From Manduca sexta (taxonomy: Eukaryota > Arthropoda > Insecta > Lepidoptera > Sphingidae): DNA of 64,000 nucleotides. The stretch spans positions 5,325,245 to 5,389,244 of the forward strand of contig NC_051119.1 in NCBI RefSeq assembly GCF_014839805.1, written 5' to 3'. Below the pieces are notes generated by a model. It was not told the origin of the DNA, made no database searches, and was given only the letters and a program-made list of their open reading frames with translations. Position 1 is the stretch's first letter. The number at the start of each line of letters is the position of its first letter. Below are positions 21,455 through 32,549 of the stretch, piece by piece. The translations under genes were made by a program, and so were the position numbers.

Positions 21455-23665
21455 ATAATAGAAAAAGAGAATGCTATTGTCCCTTCCTAAATGACCAGCA
21501 TTTTACATAGTTACCCCATAATCCAATTGATACCAAACCCACGTCCCAATGCATCTAACCTGTTACTTTTACTATTGAATTAGTAGTGCAAAATGTCAAA
21601 CTTTCTACTGAGCCGAATTTCACGCGCCGCCCTTCTTGCGATACAATGCTCGTAATTGTTATGCCGGGGACTAAATGTTATGTTGTTGGACGGTAGGAAA
21701 CTGAACATTTGACGAAAAGTCCAGTTGTTGAATTTTAAAGGGATTTTTGCAACGACATATTTAAAACAAACAGAAATAAACACACGTCACGCCTTCATCT
21801 TCGATGGAGTTAGCAAAGGTGTAATCAAATCAGTCATATTTCGCTATGTGTGTTAATAAAGCCTTAATTGCAAAATGATGCTTGATGGTAAAAAAAGTCT
21901 TTGAAGTATTATGATATACTGATCTGGACTCTCTCATATGGGTAATTTCGAAATTAATTAGTAATTTTAAGACATAATTATAAACAAGTACTATAATATT
22001 TTTTTTTATAATTTTTTTATGTTTTAATTTTTTTTTAATTTTTTAAGTTATTGAAAAATTCATTCTACTTTTTATTCTTTTATCTAAGATTTCTCCGTCT
22101 TTGAAGGCATTCAAAACCCATTATAATCTTTTAAGCATTAGACTACGCACAAACGCCTTTCAACTTTTTACCGTCACGCAAGTCTGCGCAAACCTTTAGC
22201 CGACCTACATGACTGCTTGTCACTCTTCTATAAAAATGTATACTTACCACCGCTTTATAATGTAAAGATTGTAATCAAACATTACATAAAGAGAAACTAT
22301 CTGAGTTATCTCTTCTGATGAATTAAGATAAAATGTTACATAACTGCTTAATTACTGTAACTACACTGTATGGCATTAATTAGGTTAATTTGTTAACGGA
22401 ATCTAAAGAAAATAACAATATCTTGATCTATCATATGGATTATGTAAGATAGTAATTACGTACATCGGGAAAAAATGGCAGAACACGTCATATGTATGTA
22501 CAGAGTTGGCACAATCCTCTTCCATTCTGTCTCGGTGTGCGCAGACCTTAAAAAAGCTTTTAGTTTTCTCAGTTGCAAGAGAATATGTTGAGTGCATCAT
22601 AATAGTTCACTAGTAAGGCAATTTAATAAAATTATTACTTAATATCAAGCATAATATTATATTATGTATATTTATATATTGATATCATTGTTTGCAACTT
22701 GTGGGAATTCACAGAAATGGCCCACGGGCATTGAAACCAATTGTTAAAATTAATACGTACTTTGTATGACATCGCTTTAGTACTATAACTACTGTGGTGT
22801 TATATATATGAATAAATACATAAATAATTATATTTAAAATTACTGCCCCTTTCATGAAATTAATAATAAATTTATTTCATTTTTCAAACATAGCATCAAG
22901 ACGGCCATCTCTTTTTGCTAATCGCTATAGTTTACCTTTTCAAATCAGTCTCGTATTATACATTAATTGAATATGAGAGAGGAGAGAGTGACGGAGAGGG
23001 TGAGGAAGAAAAACGTTATTATTATTTTAGTTTATTAAAAATGTTCTGCACATCTGTCACAAATGTAAGCATCAGTTAAAATATATTTATGTATAATAAA
23101 TCTATATGTTTGTATTCGCATCTTTGGTGTGCCTAAATAAAAATTCTCTCTTCCAAACAATTAGACTTTACACAAAATGACCACCGTTCAAACACTGCCT
23201 GCGACATATTGCACAGAGCTTCAAATTGCATTGTAGTCTTTGACGCCCAATACAACTCGCATTTACAATACCTCTGATGTATTATTTCATATTAGCTTTT
23301 GTTCGTGGCTGTTTTACAGTACTTTTCCGCGATAAAATATTAGTTAGATTGTATGAAAAGTCTATTAACAAATGAGTTTCTTCAATCAGTTCAGCAGTTT
23401 TGAAGATAATAAACAGAGGGGAAATGCAAACTTAGAGTTTTGGTAAGATGCGAAAATTGCATGAGGCAAAGAAAAAGGGCCATATGGGAATCGTATACAA
23501 ATTAAATAATATCTATCAGTCTTACTTATAAATTTGTTTTAGCGTTAAGAGGTGATCCAGTATAATTGTGTTTTAACTAAGCATAGCTTTGCGAAATTTT
23601 TATAGGTAAGACTATAATTATTATATATATAATAAAATTATAACGGGCTGATGTCTCTATATCTA
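21455..23665. other. Long AT-rich stretch, nothing recognised
   Basis: About 2.2 kb without a recognised repeat or coding signal. It includes a T-rich tract around 21999-22050 and a purine-rich tract near 22976-23010. Confidence 0.5.
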
Positions 23666-23669
23666 TCTA

Positions 23670-24107
23670 TCTATAATATAAAAATGAATCGTTAAATGTG
23701 TTGGTAAGCGCATAACTCAAGAACGCCTGGACCAATTTGGCCAATTCTTTTTATTTAATATTCGTCGAAGCTCAAGGATGGTTTTTACGGCGAGAAAATA
23801 TCAAATAATTGCCGGAAAAACCCTAAAAACAGTCCTTTTCTTTATCCCATACAAACGTTTTCTAACTAATACGTAGAGTCAATTTGAGCTTTATTGCTAT
23901 TGTATAAAGTTCACTGTTGTCTAAGCAATGTAGGTGTGTTCCTAACATTAAAGCAGTGTGCGTTGGAGCACAGAATATAATAATGTAATGTCGCGTTCTG
24001 AAACTCAACAAAAGTGATATCGCATTGTGACTAATAAAATAGATAGGAACAAAAAACTGTCATATTACAAATCTTTTTGACAGGACGAAGTCTGTCGGGT
24101 CCGCTAG
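23670..24107 (+). mobile_element. Non-autonomous Helitron (438 bp)
   Basis: Starts TCTATAATATAAAAATGAAT and ends GTCTGTCGGGTCCGCTAG. The base before is A and the base after is T, as expected for Helitron insertion between A and T. The end is CTAG (CTRR rule), preceded by a GGAC/GTCC palindromic stretch. The segment 'AAGAACGCCTGGACCAATTT' is the usual subterminal region of lepidopteran Helitron-like elements. No Rep/helicase coding. Confidence 0.85.
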
Positions 24108-24130
24108 TATTCTATATATAATATAATCTA

Positions 24131-24413
24131 TCTATATATATAAAAATGATTTCTTATTTCCCTTGGTCACGCCATCACGCGTGAACGGCTGGACCGATTT
24201 CACTATTTTTTGTTGTTGTTTGTTATTGTTAGGAGAAGGTTCTTATGAAAGTAAAAAATCAAAAAATTGCGCGGCAAATTAGAAAATTTAAGAAAACTTA
24301 ACGAAAATATTAATTTTATATAACTGTCAATTGTTTGAAATAATTGTCAACGATTGACAGAACGCGATGCAAATTCATAGTTAAGACGGGACAACGTCTG
24401 TCGGGTCAGCTAG
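24131..24413 (+). mobile_element. Non-autonomous Helitron (283 bp)
   Basis: Starts TCTATATATATAAAAATGAT and ends CGTCTGTCGGGTCAGCTAG with A before and T after. It contains TTTCCCTTGGTCACGCCATC and GCGTGAACGGCTGGACCGAT. It lies only 23 bases after the previous Helitron, in the same orientation. Its body matches 47001-47244 better than it matches its neighbour. Confidence 0.87.
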
Positions 24414-24669
24414 TTAAGAGATATTGAAAAAAAAATAATATGGGGGCCTTTATTAGAGCAACGTTCAACAGTTTCAGCCCATTCAATTGTATATTTCGTC
24501 AGGTTAAAAGACGCTCTCAACAAGGGGAAGTCGGTAAGAATGATTCGCAACGATTTAATATGCTAATAATATACCTAGCTCGCTATTGTGATTATTTCGT
24601 ATGCAATTTGGACAGATGACTGACAGCTCTTGCGAAATATATTATGAAATAGTTCTGATGATCTCAGGT

Positions 24670-25140
24670 ATGGTAGGTTGGCTGTTGAATGGGACTGTCA
24701 GACAATGATTGCAGGTTCGAAACCGGTCTTTGAATATTCTTTTATGTACACATATCATGACTCTATCTCCGATGCGTTAGGCAGACGTGACGGAACCCAC
24801 TTTTCGTTATATTCCGTCCCATGATATGATATGCGAGTTTATCGTCATATTGTGTGTATTTTTAGTTAATTGCTTGCTTTAATGGGTAAGGAAAATATCG
24901 TGAGGAAACCTAAATATCTGAGCATTCTCCACAAGAATTTGGAGGTATGTAAAGTCTTACTAGCCCAGCGTGGTGCACTAAGGCCTTAATATTCTAAGTA
25001 GTAAAGAAGGCCCATGCCCAGCAGTGGGACAAGATATAAACATTTGATATTATTAAGTACATTGAACAGTGTGGACTAAGACCTTAATCCTATCAGTAGT
25101 AAAGAAGTCCGTGTCCAACAGTGGGTCTGATATTATATTA
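24670..25140 (+). mobile_element. SINE family A, diverged and interrupted, with a second tail
   Basis: A degraded head (TGGCTGTTGAATGGGACTG, B-box GCAGGTTCGAAACCGG) is followed at 24768-24855 by a minus-strand piece of SINE family B. Family A body then resumes (GGTAAGGAAAATATCGTGAGG, AGCCCAGCGTGGTGCACTAAGG, CCAGCAGTGGGACAAG). A second, shorter copy of the tail (TGTGGACTAAGACCTTAATCC, CAACAGTGGGTCTGATATT) runs to 25140. Old and rearranged. Confidence 0.65.
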
Positions 25141-25340
25141 AGACTGGCTGTTGCTCGCGGCTTCACGCGCATGAAGGAGTTTTTCCGGGATAAAAGTCCT
25201 GCTATATTTTCCTGGGATAGCCCACAACCTTTCCAGGGTCTTAAACTATCTCCATACCAAATTTCATAAAAATCCGTTCAGTAGATTTTGAGAAAATTGA
25301 TAACATACACACAGACAGAAAAGGGGACTTTGTTCTAAAA
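25141..25340 (+). mobile_element. Interspersed repeat family F
   Basis: GGCTGTTGCTCGCGGCTTCACGCGC, GATAAAAGTCCTGCTATATT, CCATACCAAATTTCATAAAA, ATCCGTTCAGTAGATTTTGAG and CACACAGACAG are in the family order. It is nearly the reverse complement of 53640-53855. Confidence 0.7.
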
Positions 25341-25634
25341 TATTTATACATTATTTTACACATAATTTATATTAGACGCATACGCTGACACAGTGCGAAG
25401 GTCGTGTTAAGAAATCAATAGCATATAATTAGACTTACCCAGAAGATGATTGCTCGGATCTGCAACAAAAAATTGTATTACAGCAAATTGGTTCATTTAA
25501 ATAAATACTGTAATTATTGGGAAACACGGTTGGAAGTCTTTTGTAGAAGTTTTGTGTTATAAGATGTGATTTTTTTGAGTTGTCTCATTTCATCATGTAT
25601 AAATAAATACATATTGTGTGATATTTAATTTTTT
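25341..25634. other. AT-rich spacer, nothing recognised
   Basis: No coding signal and no shared repeat. Confidence 0.45.
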
Positions 25635-25650
25635 TATATTACATTTATTA

Positions 25651-25981
25651 TTATAATTATAATAATAATATCAGCCCTGTATTATATACTTGCCCACTGC
25701 TGAGTACGGGCCTCTACTACTGAGAGGGATTAGGCCTTAGTCCTCCACGCTGGCCTAATGCGGATTGGTAGACTTCACATCCCTTCGAAATTCCTATAGG
25801 GAACTTCTCAGATGTGCAGGTTTCCTCACGATGTTTTCCTTCACCGTTAAAGCGAACGATAAATTCACAAAGAATACACACATAATTTTTTAGAAAAGTC
25901 AGAGGTGTGTGCCCTTGGGATTTGAACCTGCGGACATTCGTCTCGCAGTCCGTTCCACACCCAACTAGGCTATCGCCGCTT
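25651..25981 (-). mobile_element. tRNA-derived SINE, family A, full length with target duplication
   Basis: The minus strand reads AAAGCGGCGATAGCCTAGTTG through to an ATT/TAAT tail. The flanks TATTACATTTATTA (about 25637-25650) and TATAACATTTATTA (about 25982-25995) form a 14-base target duplication with one mismatch. It lies 145 bases from another minus-strand family A insertion. Confidence 0.9.
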
Positions 25982-26125
25982 TATAACATTTATTAATAAG
26001 ATAAAATATTCTAGACGTAATTATGTAATGTTAGTACACCAGATATTATGAGTCTGCAAGCCTTCCCACAAGTACATAAATATATAAATATGAAGAATTT
26101 TCGCAGGTTTGATAGTTTATGTATA

Positions 26126-26248
26126 ATAATAATATAATAATATCAGCCCTGTATTATATACTTGCCCACTGCTGAGCACGAGCCTCCTCTACTACTGAGA
26201 GGGATTAGGCCTTAGTCCACCACGCTGATCTAGTGTGGATTGGTAGAC
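26126..26248 (-). mobile_element. SINE family A, 5'-truncated, perfect 12-bp target duplication
   Basis: Only the 3' ~120 bases are present, stopping within the GTCTACCAATCC segment. AGTTTATGTATA occurs at 26114-26125 and 26249-26260, perfectly duplicated. It inserted into an older family F-like repeat that continues on both sides. Confidence 0.92.
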
Positions 26249-26260
26249 AGTTTATGTATA

Positions 26261-26480
26261 TTAGAAGTAAAAGCCGAATCTGCTGAACGGATTTGGATGA
26301 TAATTGACAAATAGATAAACCCAGTCCTAGATTAAAATATAGGCTATTTGTACCCTGGAAAACTGCTAGTCTTTTATTATGCCAAACAATTTTAGCGTGG
26401 CCCGGGAAGTTAATAATACAATCGCTTTCTCCTCCGCCCCCGCTGTGGTCTAAAACACATCCATTCATTGCTCAATACAA
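26261..26480 (-). mobile_element. Interspersed repeat family F, diverged
   Basis: The plus strand shows AATCTGCTGAACGGATTTGG, ATTGACAAATAGATAAACCC, TAGATTAAAATATAGGCTA and CCTGGAAAACTGCTAG, the reverse-complement order of family F. The ORF-like minus frame at 26205-26468 spans this junction and is not a gene. Confidence 0.5.
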
Positions 26481-26494
26481 ACACGCACTAACTT

Positions 26495-26775
26495 TTTTTC
26501 CCCACAACAGAGGCTGAGGTGCAACTTGCACATACTTTCCGCGAGTGTATTCCGTCCCATGATGTGATGGAGGCTATCACCATATCAGGCACAAATTCCA
26601 GACTCCAACCTGATGCTGAGAAGAAAAGTCCAATATCACCATCCAACCCGCGAATCGACCTCGAGAGCTCAACACTGCAATTGTACTACTAAACAGAAAA
26701 ACCCACTTTGCCAACCCGGGAATCAAACCCAAGACCTTTAACAGTCGTACCGTAATACAACACCGACGCACACAT
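26495..26775 (-). mobile_element. SINE family B with duplicated head
   Basis: The minus strand contains the family B body (CCGTCCCATGATGTGATGG and AAATTCCAGACTCC on the plus strand) and two successive B-box regions (near 26650 and 26727, CGGGAATCAAACCC on the plus strand). A head of one copy may be joined to another, or the head may be partly duplicated. Confidence 0.7.
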
Positions 26776-26779
26776 AGCT

Positions 26780-27310
26780 CAGTATGGCCATTTACTTAAT
26801 TGTAATTACAAAATACCATCATAAAAATCATGCCATAAACAGACTTTGCTAAGACTTATGCAAGTTGTGTCCAAATAAAAAATTAAGTTATTATAACAAT
26901 TATGTTGCGGTAAGGGCATACTCGGTGGGATTTTGACCCTGAAGTAGATTGACTAACAATCAGACTAAGACTGTTAATTGTTTAGCAATAATAGACTGAT
27001 CGGGTAAATAAAAAACCTCGCCGTGTAATATCTACCTTAGACTTTGTAACTCAAGGTGTTGGATGGTGTTTTTGCTGTACCCCAGAATCCATATTGAACA
27101 GTGGTATTGTAACTTTAACCTTTCGGATCAACAACTCAGTCCCCTCCGAGACGATTCTAATCCTAAGCATTAATTGTATCTTCAAGATAATCTCTTATAC
27201 GCTAAAATTTATTTTATGGACGTTTTTTGACGGTAGTTTACATATTTTTTTAAATTTTTTTAGAATAACAATATGCTTAAGGTTAGTGAGGAAGCGTACG
27301 CATTGACGAA
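26780..27310. other. Spacer with a short family D fragment
   Basis: Around 27047-27085, TTTGTAACTCAAGGTGTTGGATGGTG matches the CACCATCCAACACCTTGAATTACAAAG segment of family D in inverse orientation. The rest is unrecognised. Confidence 0.5.
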
Positions 27311-27319
27311 AATAAGGGT

Positions 27320-27640
27320 TTGTTTTTATTTGCTTTGTATGACGACACAAGCTTGCAGTTTTTGCACCTTTGCACCCGTTTATAAGCTATACGTCCAACA
27401 CTTTGAATAACAAAGTATTGTTTGATATTCCACTGCGCTTGCCATCCTGAGACATGAGGTGTTCATTCTTATGTCCAGTAGTTACACTAGCTAGAATATA
27501 CTTCAAACCGGAAAACAAACCTGATTAAACACTGCTGCTTGGCGGCAGAAATAGACATCGCGGTTCCTTCCCAGGCGGACACACACATATGAGACCTACC
27601 AGTAAGACCAATATGTTCCCTCTTTATCGTCCTGGATACA
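27320..27640 (-). mobile_element. Repeat family D (LINE-like 3' region)
   Basis: The plus strand reads TGACGACACAAGCTTGC, CCAACACTTTGAATAACAAAG, GATATTCCACTGCGCTTGCC, TGAGACATGAGGTGTTC, CTTCAAACCGGAAAAC, ACTGCTGCTTGGCGGCAG, GGTTCCTTCCCAGGCGGAC and GAGACCTACCAGTAAG. The longest copy in the window. The minus-strand frame 27487-27675 (…MCVSAWEGTAMSISAAKQQC) is the familiar translation of this repeat, not an exon. Confidence 0.75.
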
Positions 27641-27904
27641 AAGCCCATCTGCCACCCACCACTAACTGCACCCACAACGCATCATAATCTCCCAAAGAGG
27701 CACACGTTCGAAAGTGAATGTGTCCTACTTGAGCCACGTGGTCACAATGCCGGTCGAATTACAAGCGATAATTATTCCGGCGTTACTGTTGCGTAGTCGC
27801 TGGATGTGGCTAGTAGAAGTTGTTTTTTTTATAATTAATATAGAAAAGAGTCAATAGCCTGACGGTCAGAAAATGTTCATAAACAGTAACACTTTGTATT
27901 ACAA

Positions 27905-28095
27905 AGAGTCGGTATATTATATTTTTTTATTGCTTTAAATGATGAGATGAGCTTGCCGTTCGCCTGATGGTAAGCGATACGACCGCCCATAAACAGTAGA
28001 AACACCATCCAACACCTTGAAATACAAAGTATTGTTTGGTATTCCACTGCGCTCGCTATCCTGAGACGTGAGATGTTAAGTCTCATTATGTTTTT
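27905..28095 (-). mobile_element. Repeat family D fragment
   Basis: GATGAGATGAGCTTGCCGTTC, CGCCTGATGGTAAGCGATACG, GACCGCCCATAAACAGTAG, AACACCATCCAACACCTTG and CTCGCTATCCTGAGACGTG. It lies 265 bases from the previous copy, in the same orientation. Confidence 0.75.
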
Positions 28096-28655
28096 AATTA
28101 ATATCGCAATGTTTTAAAATTCCATAATAATATATATTTCCTTAACTGAAACATAACACTGAAATACACGCGTCATTCTTAGACTAACGCTAAACATCTA
28201 ATACAACGTCATTTATGCCTGAAGTAGTAGGTAAGTGTGGTAAGGTAAGCAAAGCATGCTTTTTGTATCAACAATGTTACATTTTTAATTTCCTAATTTC
28301 AAAATTGAATCTAGCAACACCTTGTCAAACTACGTCGCTTATCAAGACGCAATATTCTAATTTCTAAAGCGACCTTTAAGGTAAGTATTGCACCGTATTA
28401 ATTAGTAAAAATATCTGTAGTCTACTTCAGTATTAATTAGACTACAAAGGTAAACATTTATTACAGCATGTCGCACGACTGCACGCTCAGAATTCATTCG
28501 CATCACGACAGCCACATCCAGCGTCTATACAAAATAGTAATTACTCAAATAGCCGAGCTTGTACTCTGTGCTTAGTACACCTGGCGTTTCGATTGTAATT
28601 ATGGCCCACATTAATACTGGTTACATAAAAATTCTACACTCCTTAAATACCGACA
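28096..28655. other. Spacer, nothing recognised
   Basis: No coding signal or shared repeat. Confidence 0.5.
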
Positions 28656-28659
28656 TGTA

Positions 28660-29090
28660 ATAATAGTACTCGGTTGTAAATGACAGTGCTGTTAATACTA
28701 TGCGAGACGTGAGCGCTAGTCATTACATTAAACATTGCTTTGGTTATAGGTTTGACAGCGCAGAGAACGCTCGTCTGTTGCCTAGCATAAATATCAATAA
28801 CGGTTAAATATCATAGTAATAATAATGCTTAACAGCTATAAGCTGCGTAGGTGACAGCGTGGAGAGCACTCGTCTACTGCACTACACATAACAGCACTCG
28901 GTTATACGCCGCGTCGATGACAGCGCAGAGAGCGCTTGTCTACTGCACTACACATAACAGCACTCGGCTATAAGCCGTGTCGGTGACAGCGCAGAGAGCG
29001 CTCGTCTACTGCACTACAGATAACAGCACTCGGCTACTCGCTGCGCTGATGATAGGGCGGGGGTCACTCATCTACTGCACATAACAGTTG
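28660..29090 (+). repeat. 66-bp satellite, three good units plus degraded ones
   Basis: Clear units begin near 28868, 28934 and 29000 (CTCGTCTACTGCACTACACA or a variant; spacing 66). Degraded units lie upstream (GAGAACGCTCGTCTGTTGCC near 28761) and downstream (CACTCATCTACTGCACATAAC near 29065). A ~60-base AT-rich insertion separates the first degraded unit from the array. Confidence 0.85.
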
Positions 29091-29900
29091 TACACTGTAA
29101 CTAAGAACTGTTCTCTACTAACAACGAACAATCACGAATTAAAAACAGTTTCGTTTTTAATCGCATTAATTACGAGGCCAGCAATAGCTTTTACGTATCT
29201 CAATAGATGTGACCTCATTGCGCAGGCGTAGGCGAGCTGACCCGATGACATATAGCGAGAGAAAGGAGACACTTTTTCTATATGAAGTACTCGGTTATTG
29301 GGGTAAGTATTGTATTGAATAAAGAGAATTGGATGATGTTTGAAGTAAGGTGCAAGTTGGAGTAACGGTCTAGAAACTATTTGGAGTAATAATAATAATA
29401 AAGTAATTTATTGCCTTTCAATTAACAAATAATACAACAAATTAAGCAAACATAATATTAGTGAAAGACAAAAGGAAATGACTCAGCATGTATTGTGCTG
29501 ACGGAAACCAGAGTTTAGATCAGCGCTGGTTCTCAGTCACCCCTATCTCCCTATGGTCTTGTGCGGGAGTTAGCGTAATTAATAGCGTAATTGCAACGGA
29601 AAACTTCAATTATGAAAAATATCAAAGGAACATAGTACATACAAAAAAAAAAGTGTAGCAACAACATATAAGTTACAATAATTAAAAAAAAAAGAACAAA
29701 GGAATTTATAGAATGAATTGGCAATTCTTTGCTTTAGCCGTTAGACCGAGGTAAATAATATTTGCATAATTTTTCGAAACTAAAATAAATAAACCATTGT
29801 AGTATAAGATAAATATTTGAATTCTAATAAACAAACTAATCTTAAATATTGGTGTTCTATAACAAAATATAATTAAAAAATTGGTAGACAAACTTAATGG
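29091..29900. other. AT-rich spacer, nothing recognised
   Basis: Includes A-runs near 29645 and 29684. No gene. The 61-codon frame at 29706-29891 is low-complexity. Confidence 0.5.
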
Positions 29901-29904
29901 TGGT

Positions 29905-29990
29905 TGTATCGCCAGAGCACTATTATTGTCATCTGAGACCTGGGGTTCTTTCTCCGAGACGCATAAAGTGATATTAAGGTAAAATCAGGG
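29905..29990 (+). mobile_element. SINE family B head, diverged
   Basis: TGGTTGTATCGCC (A-box-like), GAGACCTGGGGTTC (B-box-like) and AAAGTGATATT are in the family order. The body is missing. Confidence 0.4.
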
Positions 29991-30990
29991 GGTTCTATTT
30001 CGTCAATTGATAAAATATGTTTTTTTGCAATTGAATGTGCAATTTCGAGAGCACATCTTATAAAAATAATATCTAGATCAGAAAAATAACAATATTTCTG
30101 TAATTTTTATTGCTAATTGAACCCAAATTCTAACCCAAGTTTTTTTTACACTACTTTAGAAAATTTCCATTTTCTGAACTTTTTATATTACCCATGTGCC
30201 TTTTTTAAATTGCATATTCAGTTATAGGCATTCCAATTGAAGGATATTTTTGATAGCCGTATAGATAAAAGCGTTGAAATAACCTCTATTTCTTTAAGCC
30301 ATCTATGGAAGCCTTCGATTTGAACGCCCCTAATTGCAAAAAGGCGGATTTGTCCCCGTAGATGGAATAGGGCCTCGACAATATGCTTAGTATCAGTCTA
30401 AAGTCTGGAATTTTCCCGGTAAATGTATCATAGAGACACTTTCCGCCGTCACATCCACAACAACTCCTGTAAGCCAGGATCAGTAGGGGCACGCATTTTA
30501 AGACACCGAGCCGTGAAGCCTGGCTAGTCTCAGGAAAAACTAATTTGCCATTATCCAAATGTATGTCTAAAGTTTGAAGTGTTGCCGGTAAAAACAATAG
30601 TCTCGTCTCCTAGTAAGGTACTTAGTATATCTGCCGAAATATGGTAAATCCCAATAAAACTAACAAAAATCCTAACTGGAATTCGAACCCTGGATCTCCC
30701 ATATCACTATAGCATAAAGTGCCACTAACAAAACAGATAATGTAAAACCGATGTAGTTATAACCGCGACATCGTTAACAATAGCCGGTATTTAGGTATAT
30801 AGAACGCAACGACTTCAAGTCCGCCCACTTATTACTCTAAACGGAATGGTTCTAAAAACTACCGGTATTACCTTTGTTTTTGTTTGTACAAAATTCTTTG
30901 ATGATGATGCACAAAGGCCATTATACGTTGGGGTATTGGCACTACAAAGTGACCCTACATTGGATGGCAAGCGAAGTGGAGTCCAGATAG
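29991..30990. other. Spacer with one SINE-like B-box
   Basis: A minus-strand B-box-like GGAATTCGAACCCTGG at about 30679 sits in a short SINE remnant (30655-30735). The minus frame at 30286-30597 (103 codons, Cys-containing) has no domain I recognise. It has no stop-free continuation or obvious splice partners, so I leave it uncalled. Confidence 0.45.
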
Positions 30991-30994
30991 ACAT

Positions 30995-31165
30995 AACATC
31001 ACGCATTTATCCCCGAAGGGGTATGCAGAGGCGCAAGTAGGGCACCCACTTTTCGCCAAGTATGTTCCGTCCCATGATGTGATACGGGGCGAGCCTATCG
31101 CCATATCGGGCACAAATTCCAGACTCCGGGCTGATACTGGGCAGAAAAGGCCAGATAAAACTTTG
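30995..31165 (-). mobile_element. SINE family B, head missing
   Basis: The minus-strand body is well conserved: on the plus strand GCATTTATCCCCGAAGGGG, AGAGGCGCAAGTAGGGC, CGTCCCATGATGTGATACGG, GAGCCTATCGCCATATCGGG and CAGACTCCGGGCTGATACTG. The head is lost where a Helitron end begins at about 31186. Confidence 0.8.
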
Positions 31166-31185
31166 TATTAATGTTATTACAATAT

Positions 31186-31271
31186 GAACGTTAGAAAATT
31201 TAATTTCAACGATTGACAGAATGCGCGCTGCAAATTCATTCAGACGGGACGACGTCTGTCGGGTCAGCTAG
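31186..31271 (+). mobile_element. Helitron 3'-end fragment
   Basis: GAACGTTAGAAAATTTAATTTC, GATTGACAGAATGCGCGCTG, GGGACGACGTCTGTCGGGTC and AGCTAG, followed by T. It has a small perfect hairpin (CGAC-GTCT-GTCG) just before the CTAG. The 5' part is absent. Confidence 0.8.
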
Positions 31272-31279
31272 TAGCTAAT

Positions 31280-31337
31280 AAATATACATATATGTTGTAT
31301 CGGGTTCCCTTTTAGAAAATTTCACCTTTCGCCACTG
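31280..31337 (-). mobile_element. hAT-like MITE fragment
   Basis: AAATTTCACCTTTCGCCACTG is the inverted terminal sequence of the MITE at 8509-8659, preceded by a degraded internal part. The other end is missing at the Helitron junction. Confidence 0.5.
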
Positions 31338-31339
31338 CC

Positions 31340-31800
31340 TTGTATCCAAAACCTCACAGTTCACAGCCCATCACAGCGCAACGAAATGCCAACTGTCAAA
31401 TTTAATTTGACAAGACATAACTCACACAAATACATTTAATCAATTACATTTTTGATAGGTCTCCAAACAAGAATGCATTGTCTCCATTATTACAACCGGT
31501 ATGGAAAGTGACAGTACCCTTACGACAAAGCGTGATGATAAAGACCTTGACTGGATTACTGGTCAGTTGTTGGTCAATCGAAATGTCATACAGAATGGTT
31601 AATGGATCGACTTGTGACTTAGTTATGAGACATTGACTTTCGACGGTAAATTACTATTTTGTGAGACGAGACTATTGGTGGCTGCATATTTGGGTTGTGG
31701 ATGGGGTCTGGGTTCAAATTCATATTGTTTAATAAAATTTGTGTTAATTTTCGAGCTTTTCAACCTCAGTTTGCTCATTTATTGGCTCTCGGCATTATTT
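31340..31800. other. Spacer, nothing recognised
   Basis: No coding signal; the 97-codon plus frame at 31633-31926 runs into a family H repeat. Confidence 0.5.
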
Positions 31801-31807
31801 TTGTGTA

Positions 31808-31922
31808 GATATTTTAGGGTTCTATACCTCAAAAGGAACCCTTGTAGGTTCACTTTCTTGATTCTTCAGACACCTTACTTAAACGTTTGTACGGAACCCT
31901 TAGAATCCAAGTCCAACTTTCA
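31808..31922 (-). mobile_element. Repeat family H fragment
   Basis: TTTAGGGTTCTATACCTCAAAAGG and GTACGGAACCCTTAG are reverse-complement relatives of the family H terminus at 19300-19357. Confidence 0.5.
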
Positions 31923-31924
31923 TT

Positions 31925-32540
31925 AGTCTGGTTTTGTCAATCATGGGACCTGGCTATGTCATCAATGAATTCTAAAAATTACTTATTTTAATAACATCAA
32001 AAACTGGACCAATTGTGACAATTGCACGACCCGTTAAGTATTGCTCGACTACTGTGTCTTGGACTATTCCCAGTATTAAGTCCCACAATATCCCAGGATC
32101 CCAGGACATCTGTTCCGGAATAAAAAAAACCATACATTACTCTAGAACATGGTTAATCTATGTCAAATTCCATCTAAATTCCTTCATTGTTCCGAGTTTT
32201 GTTATAACAAACATATAAAATTCTTCACGAACTTTATATGATGTTTATAACAACTTTTTCTATGGGAAGCTGTTATGGGAAGAGTCAGATGAGATCATAG
32301 ATGTAACAATTAGTCACGCGTTTGTTTTTAACCCGATCGGTTAAGGTTGAGGGCGTCACGGTTCATTTGCGTTAACCGCTGTGGCTATAGACTTAGGTTA
32401 TAATACGCGTCTTCGCTGGTTCCGTATTTTTTATATTGTTGCAAAAAAGACTTAGTATTGTTGAACATAAAGAGTAATTTTAAATACACATGATATTTAT
32501 ATTTTATTATATCGAAAATACAGCCATGAAATGATGATAC
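31925..32540. other. Spacer, nothing recognised
   Basis: No coding signal or shared repeat. Confidence 0.45.
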
Positions 32541-32549
32541 TGTACTTAT

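Noticed and set aside
27487..27675. 62-codon minus frame ending in a recognisable peptide (SISAAKQQC) as a gene
   Set aside because: That peptide is the usual translation of repeat family D, present many times in lepidopteran genomes.
30286..30597. 103-codon minus-strand frame with a cluster of cysteines
   Set aside because: No recognisable domain. Cysteines are not in a known metal-binding spacing, and no neighbouring exon is visible. Protein search would be needed to reopen it.
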